Position numbers and translations under genes: made by a program. From Owenia fusiformis (taxonomy: Eukaryota > Annelida > Polychaeta > Sabellida > Oweniidae), in NCBI GenBank assembly GCA_903813345.2, contig CAIIXF020000010.1:27180425-27244424 (forward strand): DNA of 64,000 nucleotides, given 5' to 3'. The notes beneath the pieces were generated by a model, which ran no database searches, was not told the DNA's origin, and saw only the letters and a list, made by a program, of their open reading frames with translations. Positions 11,401 to 23,300 of the stretch are shown in pieces (the stretch's first letter is position 1; each line of letters opens with the position of its first letter).

Positions 11401-14175
11401 TATCAACACGATGCAAGAGCCTGAAAGGAAATCTTGTTTGTACAGCATTATGTGTGTGTGATGGCAATTGTTCTTCATAAGGATACTGCAACATACCAAA
11501 AAGTAACTATGATACTGATAGACACTAGTATAAATCCTTCTATTGATAAGATTAATAAAACTATGATTTAAAAATGTGTGCAAAGTGAAACTAAAGGAAC
11601 TATGAAACAGATATAGATAGTTGATATATGGAGTCTAACTGCACTCAGAAGCCAAAAGAAACCACAAGTCGAGCCATATCGACCATTTTTTCTGGATATC
11701 TAAAAGATGGGTGTGACTCAAAACAAGCCTTTAACAGTGAAAAAGGTGAAAAATAATAGTCATGTGAAGCATTAGATATAGATGTAATTTTAAAATCATA
11801 TATCACTTATTTGATTTACTCCTGCTACTGTGATATGGTGCAAAATATTCAATACAAGAAAAGTGGGCGTCGCCCATCGCCACCCTTTAACAGATCAATC
11901 GAAAATCAATGGTATTTCATATTTTTACTTCAACATTAACTTCTTAACATGATAAGGTAATATTAAATTTGAAGTATGAGCGCGAGCATAATTTAGTAAA
12001 AAAAATTGTGTCAACATTTTTTTAGCCCCCCCCCTCCGTGACCATGGGGGGGGGTAAGAATTGTAAAATTAGGGTAGTTCCTATGGAGCGATTTTTTGGC
12101 ACAGTTGCTTTATTTAAAGAGTAGCAATCAGTGATCATTTGAGGAAAGTTTCACGATTTGTTCCGCAAACGGCGATTACTTTACACTATTTATCCCGCTA
12201 TACGGTAAATACGTACAGCACGGTATTGCGTTACTAAAATGACCTGTAATATAGATATCGCAGGATATCACATTGCAAAAATTACATGTTATGAAGGGTA
12301 ATTTTACATGCACTCGTCATTTTGCTAAATATTTACAATATTCAACCCTTTCGATGCTATGCCATCTATGACGATCCCAAAGGCATTGCAAGTTGGATCC
12401 CAAACATGATCATATCTAATGTTGCTCTCTTGATATTCAACGTCATCATTCAATTACCTTGATGTTGAATCTTTGGCCATTTCGGTGAAAACCTCAGTCC
12501 CTAGATTCCATCCACCAACAGCTAAGAGTACCTTTAAATGTGGATACTTGCTCTTCAAATCTGTAACTTGCTTATAGCGACCTGCAAAAGCATGACAACC
12601 AGAATAGCGTGATTAGATATATTGGTGGAAAGTTCACCATGATTTGTGACCTTGACCTCATTGAAATTAATATCTCTACCTTGATGATCCATCTAGCTAT
12701 CAATGTGTTGGTAAGAGAGTAAAATCCTTATAAAAACTAGCTCTGAAAGAAAAAAGCGTATTGTGCTTTCCAATTGAAAACTAATGATCAAATAATTACT
12801 CTTGATGTAGAAGTATTATCTCAATGTATCTTTACCAAAACATTCTCCATAACTTATATTATAAAGTCATATAAAATGAGTGTGGATCAAACTACTAAAC
12901 TTACCATTGTTGCCAATGTCATTCCACTCGTAAGGTGCCAGCACCCCCTCTTCGATCTTAGAGCAGCAGTATATAATGTGTGTGCAGAGGGTGGGGTCAA
13001 TGTTCTCCGGGTTGAACTTGGCTTCTTCTATAGGGCGATACTGGGACCAGTTGGTATAATAACATAACACGGGGGTGGACGAACCAAGACCTACCAGTAG
13101 ATTAAAAATAATGCAATTAGAACTTGGTATAATAACATAACACCGGGGTGGACGAACCAAGACCTACCAGTAGATTAAAAATAATGCAAATAGAACTTGG
13201 TATAATAACATAACACTGGGGTGGACGAACCAAGACCTACCAGTAGATTAAAAATAATGCAAATAGAACTTGATATGAGGTCATCTGCAATGCTGCTGAT
13301 TATACTTTATAAGGGGTCGTGTGTTATGCTGTGATTATTATACTCTATAAGGGGTCATTTGTAATATTTGCTGATTATACTTTATAAGGGGTTGTGTGTA
13401 ATGCTATGCTGATTATACTTTATAAGGGGTCATGTGTAATACTATGCTGATTATACTTTATAAGGGGTCATGACCATGTGTAATACTATGCTGATTATAC
13501 TTTATAAGGGGTCGTGTGTAATACTTTGCTGATAATACTTTATAAGGGGTCGTGTGTAATACTTTGCTGATTATACTTTATAAGGGGTCATGTGTAATAC
13601 TTTGCTGATTATACTTTATAAGGGGTCATTACCATTTGTGTAATACTATGCTGATTATACTTTATAGGGGTCGTGTGTAATACTTTGCTGATTATTCTTT
13701 ATTAGGGGTCATGTGTAATACTTTGCTGATTTTACTTTGTAAGGCGTAATGTGTAATACTATGCTGATTTTACTTTATAAGGGGTAATGTGCAATACTTC
13801 TGATTTTACTTTATAAGGGGTCATATGTAATACTATGCTAATTTTACTTTAAAGATGTTATATCTTCTGTTGTGCTAATCACACCTTATAAGGGGTGGTG
13901 GTGTCTAATTTGTGCTGATTATAGTTTAAAATGTGTGCTGATTATACTCTTTTCCACTATCTTGGGTACTTTATAAGAAGCCATGTGTAATCTCGTAATG
14001 CTGTGCTGGTTATACTTCATGAGACGCGATGCGAAATATTGTTTTATTTCGAAAGTTACGTCTAATGTTGCATCCAGAGAGGGATAAAATCCATTACAAT
14101 ACTTGACTTACCATTGGATAACTGCGTCCATATTCCAAGTAAAAGGAGCAATGTGGGAAGGGTATTTATTTGCAT
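5429..14175 (-). CDS. Secreted GH18 chitinase, partial at its 3' end
   Basis: Hydrolyses beta-1,4 GlcNAc polymers (chitin); secreted. Coding exons in transcript order: 14175-14112, 13090-12905, 12581-12458, 7716-7578, 7299-7175, 6328-6205, 5967-5782, 5551-5429. All have AG/GT borders and their phases fit, giving 357 residues. Exon 1 starts [14 protein letters not shown], a signal peptide; TTTCAG just before the ATG suggests an upstream 5'UTR exon. GH18 marks in order: [13 protein letters not shown] (strand 1), [10 protein letters not shown], the active site [12 protein letters not shown] (DxxDxDxE with the catalytic Glu), [16 protein letters not shown], and [15 protein letters not shown]. The last 30-40 residues of the barrel, and any chitin-binding domain, were not found between 1 and 5428; they may lie beyond the edge or be lost. 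The GH18 assignment is certain. Chitinase versus a lectin-like relative is settled by the intact DxDxE. Confidence 0.93.
6885..6950. repeat. GACGGAC-type simple repeat
   Basis: Short degenerate tandem repeat of GACGGAC and GACGAAC units in chitinase intron 5, probably the tail of an old interspersed element. Confidence 0.5.
9214..11468 (+). pseudogene. Broken copy of a multi-copy invertebrate protein family (LDHTNYARW / HEEAD / Cys-rich tail)
   Basis: Intron-free coding remains in a few frames. In order they show [15 protein letters not shown], a [15 protein letters not shown] block, a [10 protein letters not shown] block, [34 protein letters not shown], and [13 protein letters not shown]. 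After these come [18 protein letters not shown], then [28 protein letters not shown], and a cysteine-rich end (CGCKKQC, CTALCVC) read in a shifted frame. From memory, proteins with these blocks are found in many copies in cnidarians, molluscs, echinoderms and hemichordates and have no assigned function. The acidic HEEAD, DSD and TGCDT positions recall PIN/FEN-like nucleases, but that is inference. The copy has several breaks and no clear start, so it is unlikely to make a full protein. It lies inside the inverted-repeat unit at 8004-12206. Confidence 0.7.
11470..12040. other. Non-coding right part of the inverted-repeat unit
   Basis: AT-rich sequence between the Cys-rich end of the broken family copy and the right terminal repeat. 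A C-rich run next to a G-rich run occurs near 12026-12055. No gene seen. Confidence 0.35.
12205..12285 (+). repeat. Short interspersed repeat, copy A (second copy inverted at 14341-14412)
   Basis: CACGGTATTGCGTTACTAAA followed by a TGACCTGTAATATAGATATC block matches, in the opposite orientation, 14341-14412. The block is partly self-complementary (GATACCGTGCGG near one end, CCATGCGATATC near the other in the second copy), as in very small MITEs. It abuts the right arm of the 4.2 kb unit. Confidence 0.5.
13051..13269. repeat. 73-bp tandem triplication across the 3' splice site of chitinase exon 2
   Basis: Three near-identical 73-bp units lie at 13051-13123, 13124-13196 and 13197-13269. The first contains the real 3' splice site and the first 40 bases of chitinase exon 2 (minus strand; exon end at 13090). 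The other two repeat the same acceptor and exon piece ([10 protein letters not shown]) in intron 1 upstream of it. Sequence differences between copies are only a few bases. Confidence 0.9.
13275..13990. repeat. Minisatellite, about 38-bp unit, roughly 17 copies
   Basis: Tandem units built on GCTGATTATACTTTATAAGG followed by GGTCATGTGTAATACTAT. The array is regular in the middle and decays to the right. It lies in chitinase intron 1, right after the exon 2 triplication. Confidence 0.9.
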
Positions 14176-14340
14176 CTGAAAGTAGAGACAATCCGTAAAT
14201 AAAAACACGATACACGAAATTCCATGAAAAGTTTTATTATAATCTAAAACTAAAATAAACTAAAATAAAAAAGGAAAAATTGCGAAACTAAACCTAAATG
14301 CAATCTCGTGTTGATAAGTAAAATAACGTTAAAAATTCAC

Positions 14341-14412
14341 CTGATACCGTGCGGTTTCTATATAACAGATCATTTTAGTAACGCAATGCCATGCGATATC
14401 TACGGTACACCT
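14341..14412 (-). repeat. Short interspersed repeat, copy B
   Basis: Inverted relative of 12205-12285, with ATTTTAGTAACGCAATGCC at its core and near-palindromic ends. Located just upstream of the chitinase signal-peptide exon. Confidence 0.5.
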
Positions 14413-14654
14413 CATTAGTGTTTACATTAGGTAATTTCAACTTTAAAATCATCTTATTTATGGGGTAATTTCACTTGACACGGTGGGTGAAAAAAGTTGT
14501 ACGTGGACAACTACTAATTTGCGGTAATAGAGAACATCATAGATCATCACCTGATATAAATTCAGACAATGCGCTCACTTTTTCTACTAGGCCTACTAGT
14601 AAATCTTAATTTACATCCCTAGACTACCCTCGATAAGTTTGTCAACTCCCAGAT

Positions 14655-15170
14655 AATGTGTAAATTAGGGATTTAAGCCTTGGACTCAGTGGATTGTGTG
14701 CTGAACCATTCCATGAAGATGTTGTTTTCAAATCTTTGCATGACCGCGCAGCGGGAATGCAAAGTTTGGGAAACAACATCTGAGTGGAAATAAGCAGCCA
14801 CAATGCATTGGGCTTTTGGCTTAAATTCTTTTCACACATTGTAAAATACTTTCTACAAAATCATCTAAAAGGAACGAAATTACTAAAAGAACACATTCTC
14901 AATGAGTTTTTTTGCCAAGGGTCAAGTTGGCAAGTCATCAAATCCAATGTGAAAAGTCCATTCATCACCATGACAACTGTTTAATTAGTGACCTTGAGTG
15001 TGTTATTGATTATTTCACACACTGTTCTCTATGTGAAATACTGTGTTCGGATTGGCTGGAATCAGACAAACCTTGCGCATGCCTAGCTATGTGTGAAAGC
15101 CTGTTTATGTTGGGTGGTTTGAAAAAATCACCGACTCTGTCTCATATTTTTGGACTAATGCAATGAAGGA
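14655..15170. repeat. Interspersed repeat, copy 1 (second copy 17595-17965)
   Basis: Shares long blocks with 17595-17965 in the same orientation: TGGGCTTTTGGCTTAAATTC, TTCTTTTCACA, CAAGTTGGCAAGTCATCAAA, CATCACCATGACAAC, and a TGTGAAATACTGTGTT block followed by GGATTGGCTGGAATC. The left part is an imperfect foldback (ATTTAAGCC against GGCTTAAAT). A separate 64-bp palindrome (GATGTTGTTTTC to GAAACAACATC, 14719-14782) is present only in this copy and looks like an insertion. Confidence 0.7.
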
Positions 15171-15407
15171 ACAAAATAAAGATTCAAACACAATGAGTAG
15201 GCTTTAACACGCTTTCAGAAAAAAAACTCCAGCTCTTGCTTTTTCATCCAAGAATAAATTTTGTAGATCCAATACTTTTATTTCTATTACTAATTATATA
15301 ATGTATTTATTTATTAACTTCAATTTAATTCTAAGTATTTGCCTGTCATAGTAGCCCGGACATGATTTATTAGGTTTCACTGATTTATCATTGTGAGAAA
15401 GCAATAT

Positions 15408-16058
15408 CACGGTGTTATAGCATGACGGTTACGTCAAGGCGATTTGCAAGATTTTGCGGTAACGATAACAAAAAATGGCGGACGGGAAAGGCAGCATGTC
15501 CTCTTTCTCGCCCGTAGGCAAGTTTCACAGAAAAGATTTCCTTTTAAACTAGTTCCATTTGGTGACGTACGTATGGATGATTATAAAGACTGGGTCAAAT
15601 CTGCCAGGTGGTCTACAAGAAGCAAAATATAAGCTGTAAACCTACCGACTGAGACATCCAAGTTCATAATTTTTAGTCCATTCTCGTGTTTTCTCAGAAC
15701 ATGTGCCTCAAAATATTAACTGTAAGTAAACTGTGTATAAACAAGCCATAAAATGACAAATCCAGAACAGGAACGTGGTGTATATTGTAAATAATAAGGT
15801 TTCAAACAAAATGTCGTTAGACGACTACGTATGAATTCTATGGACGGTAACGTACCACCTGGCAGATTTGACCCAGTCGTTATAACCATCCATATATACG
15901 TCACCGAATGGAACTAGTTAAAAAGGAAATCTTATCTGTGAATCTTGCCTACAGGCGAGAAAGAGGACATGTTGTCTTTCCCATCCGCCATTTTTTGTTA
16001 TCGTTACCGCAAAATTTTGCAAATCGCCTTGACGTAACCGTCATGCTATAACACCGTG
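15408..16058. mobile_element. Foldback MITE with 205-bp inverted arms
   Basis: Arms at 15408-15612 and 15854-16058 are near-identical inverted repeats starting CACGGTGTTATAGCATGACG. The spacer is about 240 bp. Both arms carry AACAAAAAATGGCGG and the TGACGTA segment. No transposase reading frame is present, so it is non-autonomous. No clear target duplication was seen at the ends. Confidence 0.85.
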
Positions 16059-16059
16059 G

Positions 16060-17560
16060 TAACACTTCAATTACGATTGGTTTCATACATGGGTTTTTAA
16101 GGTGGGTAACCTCTATTTTGAGAAATATATAAATAAACGTTCTACAGGGGAAATGGGGAGTACCAATCCGAGTTTGATGTTGCGTATTAACTGTTAAGTA
16201 TTTGGAATATCTGTGTTTAGATTTTCATTTCATTTCTTCAAGATACGCAAAGTGGTAAAATTAGTTTTAAAAGGGTTGTTGAATATCCAAGGTGTTCAAA
16301 AAATGTTGTCCCTTAGTTCTTGTTAGCGAGTAAATTGCATTGAACATGGTGTTCACTGTTGACGTTCATATGGAATTAGTTTTGAAAAGGGAGACATCCA
16401 ACTTTTCGTCAAAATTGTTTCTTAGCAACCAAATACCAAAAAGTAAGTATTATCATAACGTGTAATGTTGTGAGCAAAAAATTGAAAACTTTTGAATTTT
16501 TGTTAAAGTTATTTCGAACTAGTCTTTGTTTTGCCTGATTCTGCTTTAAAATATATAAAATATAAAGAAATTGTGAAAATACAGTACGTACCATTGTTGT
16601 ATCTGCCATCACTCCATGTAAATCTGTAAAATATCCAGACCTGCTAAATCTCAAATGTTTTAGGAAAAGTAATACCGTACATAAAATTATAAAAAGACAA
16701 TCGATGACCTGACTTGAGTGACACACGCTCTCGCAGAGTAAATTCACCTTACATGAAATTTAATTGCCCCTACATGAAATGTTATTCCATCAAGTTTTGT
16801 CAAAATACAAATAGAATAAAATATTCCAATGCGCAAGAAGATATTACCATATGCACATTCAAATATTTTTTAAATATACATAAGATGTGTTTTGCAAAGC
16901 AGTCAGGTGCTAGCAATAAAACAAAACAAAAATTTAAGGGCACGTTAAAAATACCGAATCAAATATTAAAGTTTTTAATTGGTTTATATTAATATCGAAC
17001 ATGACAAGGGATGTGTTTGTGTTGACAAACTGTTACATACAGAAGGTCCAGGTGTTGCAATGAAGTGTGCTCTCTCCTGCACAAATTATTATATTCTAGT
17101 CTTGCTATTTCACATTTTCTCTTACTGAAGCCTGAAGAAAAATTGTTGTTTCGTACTTTATATCACCAAGGACCTTCTCTGATTCCTATCCACCTTTTCT
17201 CTCATTAACCGACTCTAGTATTTGTACATTTAGAAATCGAAATTTGAGAGTTGTGATTCCGTCTATGTTTTTCCCGATGTTTTTGTACATGTGGCTTGGG
17301 TATATAAAGCCTCATTAAAGATCCTCAGCAATTCAATTAATTAAATACATGACAGGTGATAAATTTAAACGTGATTTGTCTCTTCTATATTCATATTGAA
17401 TATTAAATGTTGCATATGAGGTGTTGCATAATTTTGAATAAGTTGTGGAAGAATACGTTTACATTTTAAAGGACCGTTCACAAAACAGTTTTACGGGACG
17501 CTCAATAAGTAATGGATAAACAGTGATGCTTGCTGCAACGCTTTTGTTTTTAATGCATTT
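16060..17560. other. Non-coding stretch
   Basis: AT-rich, with no exon, RNA gene or transposon end that I can support. A 112-residue minus-strand open frame near 16409-16747 has low-complexity composition and no recognised motif. Confidence 0.4.
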
Positions 17561-17594
17561 TTTCGGGAATCGGAATATCCGAGACAGTGTACAG

Positions 17595-17965
17595 TTTGAG
17601 AGTCGTTAATTAAGGATTTAAGGCCTGGACTCGGTGCATTGTTTGCTGAATCGAACCATGGAATGAAGCAGCTACAATACAATGCATCGAGTCTTGGGCT
17701 TAAATTCTTTTCACAAATTGCATTTTTTCTACAAAATAATCCAAAAGGAACAAAATCACTTAAACAACAAATTTTCAATGACATTTTTGCAATGGTCAAG
17801 TTGGCAAGTCATCAAATCCAGTGTGAAAGTCCATCCATCACCATGACAACAGTTTAACTAGTGACCATGCATGTGTTATTGATATTTCACACACTGTTCT
17901 ATATGTGAAATACTGTGTTTGGATTGGCTGGAATCGAGCACACTTTGCCTAGCTATGTGTGAAAA
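17595..17965. repeat. Interspersed repeat, copy 2
   Basis: Same family and orientation as 14655-15170, without the 64-bp palindrome found there. The GGATTTAAGGCCTGGACTCG end pairs with the inverted GAGTCTTGGGCTTAAATTC block, so this part can fold back. Confidence 0.7.
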
Positions 17966-17999
17966 GTTAATAAAGTTATTTATTCCATAATACTACTAT

Positions 18000-18115
18000 T
18001 TTCACAGGGAAATATGAAGGAATAAAAATCGTATTGAATCGTATTACATGAAAAAATCGTATTGTCCCCGGGAAAAATCGTATTGGATCGTATTTTATGT
18101 TTCCCGGTCATTTTT
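18000..18115. repeat. Local short repeats (AATCGTATTG)
   Basis: AAAATCGTATTG recurs several times within about 100 bp, next to GGGAAA-type runs. It is probably a small degenerate tandem repeat. Confidence 0.5.
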
Positions 18116-18215
18116 AACTTTTTTAATTTAACTTCAAACAATGTGCACTTACTTATTATATAATGTTTGCATTATCCATATGTAACATTTTAGAGGGATG
18201 TATTATGGAATAAAC

Positions 18216-20215
18216 AGGTTATTTCTGGTCGGGATTGAATATGGTTTTTATTCCTTGGAAAATAAGATCAATATCATATTTCAGTCAAGCCGAGTAAGTA
18301 AGTCAACATTCGAAAATAAAAATCTCAAAAATCGTACATCTTTGATTTCCAAAATAATTTGTGAGGTGGTTATTAAGACGATAATACACATTTTAACGTA
18401 TTAATTTTGAGTACATCTCGAATCCATTCTCAACAAAGCGTTCTCGAAATAAGTATTCGAAATATTTAAGTTCGGGATGATTAAGTACGTTAAGATATAC
18501 CGTTCCTTAACAAACTCCTTTGGGAACAAGATATAGAATCATATGCATATTCTTCTTGTTTACTCGCTGACACATGCCAACGAATGTTACATAAGTAAAT
18601 ATCTCCGTTTTAAATAATTTTGTAAACGTTGTTCTCTACAGGTGCCATTTTTATAATTGAAAAACAAAATTGAACATTTTGCATTTCTAAATTGATAAGT
18701 TTCTTGGGATACAACTTAACTGTTAACGATTTAAGTCATTAATAATATTTCCCTAAGTGATCCCATGCTAAATAAACAGTAATTAGGTCATTGTTTTGTG
18801 TTCAACCTTGTTTGCATGACTTTTAAACATGAGTCGACAATTATGTAGGAAATTTCAATTCCAAATGTAAGCGTGTCAACTCCTGTTATTGCACAAAATT
18901 TAGCCTTTTAGAATGATAGATCGCCAAAATCTGCATGTACCTCTCAATGAGGAGACACGTTTTTAAATTTATAGATGCTGGGATATAAACTCAAACAAAA
19001 ATTCAAACCACCCGCTATTATTTTGATTACACAAGACGAAATTTCTACTCCCGGGGAGCACAGTGGTAACACTTTGAAGGAGGATTCTTGAAAAATCGTT
19101 CAAATTTTCACAAAAGGTTTCACGCAATTTTATTGCTTTGTTTAAGCCTCGACTAATATCATACTCAAATCCGATACCATAATTATGAATTAAAATGAAA
19201 CATTAAACTCACCAGGTTATTTGATAAACCGTTTCGAGAGTTGATGATTTGAGTTAACTGTGGATATTTATATAAATGTAAGTCGGCGTGCATTTGACAG
19301 TTAATGTACACACATGATGTATGCATCAACGTGTGACTTAGATATCAATTCGTGACTATCATATTTGGCTTTCAAAAATTAAGTTGGAAGTTACAGTGGT
19401 TGGAGATTAACAAAAACGTCAATCACATCCAAATATCCGAACGACGTCAAGTATTAGCAATACACGTTTCGTGCATCTCGAAAGAGGCAATGTTCTGTGA
19501 TCCAGCAATGTGCATTCCGAAAGAAAAAATTCACAAGTATCAACAAATTTCATTGAGTTGGATATTACATTCGAAATCACAACTTTCGAAATATTTGTTT
19601 TAACCAAGAATTGTAAGAACTTAAAACATGTTGTTAGTTTTTCAAACCGCACATCCTCATTTACGTTCTTTAATACAAGGATGAATTCATTTGAAAACAT
19701 GGATTTTCTTGATTATTCTTCAAAACTACCCTTGAAATATAAGTATTTGGGATATTACAGTGTAAATTGACACGCATTTGTTTGCTCCATATCATGAAAA
19801 AATAGATGCAGTACCATCTTTCAATATTTGAAAACAGAAAGTTCATTCTGTATGTATACAATAAAAATACATAATGGTTGATGCATAATGAAAAATGACC
19901 AATAACATACATCTTTTGAAGTAGGGGTATACAGGGACATAGTGGAAATTCAGAAATTTAGGCCATATCCCCAAGATTGCTTCACCAATATGTAACAGAA
20001 CATCAAATTTATCATTTACACGTTTGCTGATAGGTTTATTGAAAATAATTAAACAGAGGTTTACTTCAATTGTGGCACCATTCTTAGTTAATATTGATGA
20101 ACATACGAATATCGAATGTTGACTAAGTTACTTGGCTTGACCGATTACCCTTCGGTCAATATCATATTGTTCCTCGGAATAAAATCCATATTCAATCCCT
20201 CTCAGTAAATAACCT
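18216..20215. mobile_element. 2.0 kb element with about 100-bp terminal inverted repeats
   Basis: The left end (18216-18317) and right end (20113-20215, read on minus) share AGGTTATTT, then GGGATTGAATATGG, TTTTATTCC, ATATGATATT, GTCAAGCC, and GTCAACATTCGA in the same order. The interior is AT-rich, with short open frames and no recognisable transposase. It looks like a non-autonomous or strongly decayed DNA transposon between the chitinase and sulfotransferase genes. Confidence 0.6.
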
Positions 20216-20350
20216 ATATTGATACTTTATTTTTGGCACGGCGAAATTTCTTTCACATTTAGGAATTAAGATAAAACATAATATAGTTCAGCCACCAGAG
20301 GATAACTTTTATTTCCTTTCAGAATACAAATGTATTTTAGATGTTCAATA

Positions 20351-23300
20351 TTAGGATAAACCCAACCTTTCCTGAGCATAATAGAATCGCTGCTTGATGA
20401 ACCTAAAAAGTTCATATTCCAAACTCAACTTGTCAAGGATGGTTGAGCGAGTATTCTCGCCTGGGAGTTCATGGGAGTTTTCAAACTCATGGTATTCACC
20501 TGCAATTATAATAAATAAACTTTTTTCAATAATCTTAGACACGTTATTACTCGTTTCATTAGATCAGCAATATCATTTACCCCATTATTTAGAATTATAT
20601 CCCTATTATAAAACACAATTGCTTGCAAAACAATAGCACTTATCCCATTATTTAGATTTATCCCCATTATGAAACATAATCCAAAAACGCGACCCCTAGA
20701 ATGCATGATTCATACGATACTTACTTAATGCATCATACAGTGCAGTCACCCCTGTGAAATAGAATGGAAGGATTTGTTCGAATAGTCTGAGAGATCTCCG
20801 ATAGTCTTCCATTAGTCCTATCACGGCATAGTGATTCACTATATTCCTCATTGCTTGGTGTAAGGCCTCGCGACTCTTCAAACTTTAACATGTTTAAAGA
20901 AACACAATTTTAATACAATTTTCAAGAATTTCTTGGTATTCTATATTCGAACCAGATGTTTGTGCGATTTGGGGTCTCTCTTAGTAAATCACTTTCTCGC
21001 TCATTCCTCTTATATTTTACAAAAATGGCAAATGATTAACTCTTTGTGGGTGTCTCTGGCCACCAGGAAAAGCTTGGAAAGGCGAAGGTGTACATCTTGA
21101 TTCAAATAATATTGATTAATACTTTAGAAATCAAAGCTAAACATGTGCGAAAGAATAAAACTAAAATAGAACACTGCTTATGATAGAATTTGCAATTTGG
21201 ACGACTGTGGCCTAAATATGATTTTTGCAAATTAGATGATATCCCATGGGCCTTCAAGAGAGGTTGAAATTCCATGGTTATCCGTATCAGCAATTTCATA
21301 GAGTTCTCATCCTAGTTCTATTTAGCTCTTGGTCAAACCTTCAACTTAAAGAGCAATATACTGCATTGCGTACATAGCTGCCAGTATACTGTATCTTAAA
21401 GAGTGAAGAATGCAATGACATGAACCATGAACAAGTACCTGCATAAGGAGTCGTGTCCACAAAAGTAACTCACAAGGGTGTGTGTTTCGTTGTGTCCCAT
21501 ACATTCTGGATCATTATCTACTATGCACTCTTCAAATGTCTAAAACAAAGCATGGATATATAAGGGTTATGTACTGGGAGGTTTTGGATATGGGGTTTGT
21601 CCAGAGGGATATATGCATATCTACCTGAGGGACCGTAGGGACCGAAGGTAGATGTGCATATCTCACGAGGGATGAAGATGAACCCTATATCCAAACCGAC
21701 CGTACGTAACTGCTTTATCCTATACCAAGTTGAGTTTTCAGGGGCATATAGTCATTTCAATACTACAAGGTGTAAAAATATACAAATCGTTCATATGCAA
21801 AGTCATTTTATTGCATTATCGGAAGCGGGAAGATAAGCACCGGAAGCGGGGAGATATGCACCGAAGCGGGAGATATGGCGGGAGATACGGCGGGAGATAT
21901 GGAGGTTCTGGATATGGACCTCAAAATCAGGATACGGGATATATCTTACCAACTTATCTCCCTAAAACTCTACTTGGCATAGGATAAATAAGGGTTATGT
22001 ACTGGGAGGTTTTGGATATGGGGTTTATCCAGAGGGATATATGCATATCTACCTGAGGGACCGTAGGGACCGAAGGTAGATGTGCATATCTCACGAGGGA
22101 TGAACCCTATATCCAAACCGACCGTACGTAACTGCTTTATCCTATACCAAGTTGAGTTTTCAGGGGCATATAGTCATTTCAATACTACAAGGTGTAAAAA
22201 TATACAAATCATTCATATGCAAAGTCATTTTATTGCATTACCGGAAGCGGGAAGATATGCACCGGAAGCGGGAAGATATGCACCGAAGCGGGAGATATGG
22301 CGGGAGATATGGAGGTTCTGGATATGGAAACCTCAAAATCAGGATACGGGATATATCTTACCAACTTATCTCCCTAAAACTCTACTTGGCATAGGATAAA
22401 CGTACATTAGCATATCAATCATTGGTAAAGGGTAAATGGGAACATTTGAATACTCAATCTACTCATGGTGCAATCGGAAAGCAGACCGTCAGCATTTACC
22501 CTGTTCCTTTGCTCATCAGTATAGTACACGTTTAAGAGCCCTGTATTTCGCTTGAAGTAGTAAAGCGACGCAAGTCTCTCCAGTGGGTCTCTGACTAGGT
22601 TAATATACACTGGCATGGGCTGATTGAATCTTGTGAAGTTTACAAAGTAGGTGTGTCTCTCGAAGAGGAATGGTATGGTAAACTTGGAGAACTTGTCTAC
22701 CAACCACATCTGAAAAAATGGACTTAATCATTTTAGACATTCCATCAAAAGGAGACATATTAACAAGTGTTATTAACTTTATGATCATATATGGAACAGT
22801 AAAACCTTTTTATCCGAACACCTGGCTAATCCAAACATCTCCCAATCTGAACACTTATTTCCGTTCCGTTTTTTCCTCCTACTGACTCTCATGTTTAAAA
22901 AAATAAAATATGAAAACCTCCCAAAAACAGTGACCAATCATATTTGAAAAAATAACCTGCTGAACACTTTTTATAAAATATCACACGGAACATACAAAAT
23001 TGCTCAAATATTTGAAAGTTAATGCTGATTTGTTTTTATCAAAACTTTTGGAAACCCCCTAAAATATGGTCTCAATCATAATGGGGCTTTTGGCAGCATG
23101 ACTAGATTCATTTGAATCGAATATTCAAATTACTGGAGTGCCATAAAATTATGTGGTCAAAAGAATTATATACATTTATTGAGAATATTTTCAAAGGAGG
23201 AGGGAAAGTATCGCAACAGGTTTCAGACAATTATATGTTGGATTTTGGCTATTTTCTGAGGATTAAACAGGTGCATATGTTAGACCAATGCATTACCTCC

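Larger units (their letters stand above)
8004..12206 (+). mobile_element. 4.2 kb unit bounded by diverged terminal inverted repeats
   Basis: The left arm (about 8004-8175, plus) and the right arm (about 12045-12206, read on minus) match when both are read inward. Shared blocks include GATAAATAGTG, CGGAACAAATCGTG then AACTTTCC, and AAAGCAACTGTGCC followed by a CTCCAT block and then C-rich runs. The arms are about 160 bp and clearly diverged. They enclose a broken protein-family copy (9214-11468) in the middle of chitinase intron 4. The arrangement looks like a DNA-transposon insertion. The exact ends and a target duplication could not be fixed. An alternative is two independent, oppositely placed MITE copies that flank the gene copy by chance. 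Confidence 0.55.

Noticed and set aside
16409-16747. A 112-residue minus-strand gene
   Set aside because: Low-complexity composition, no motif, and no exon or splice context.
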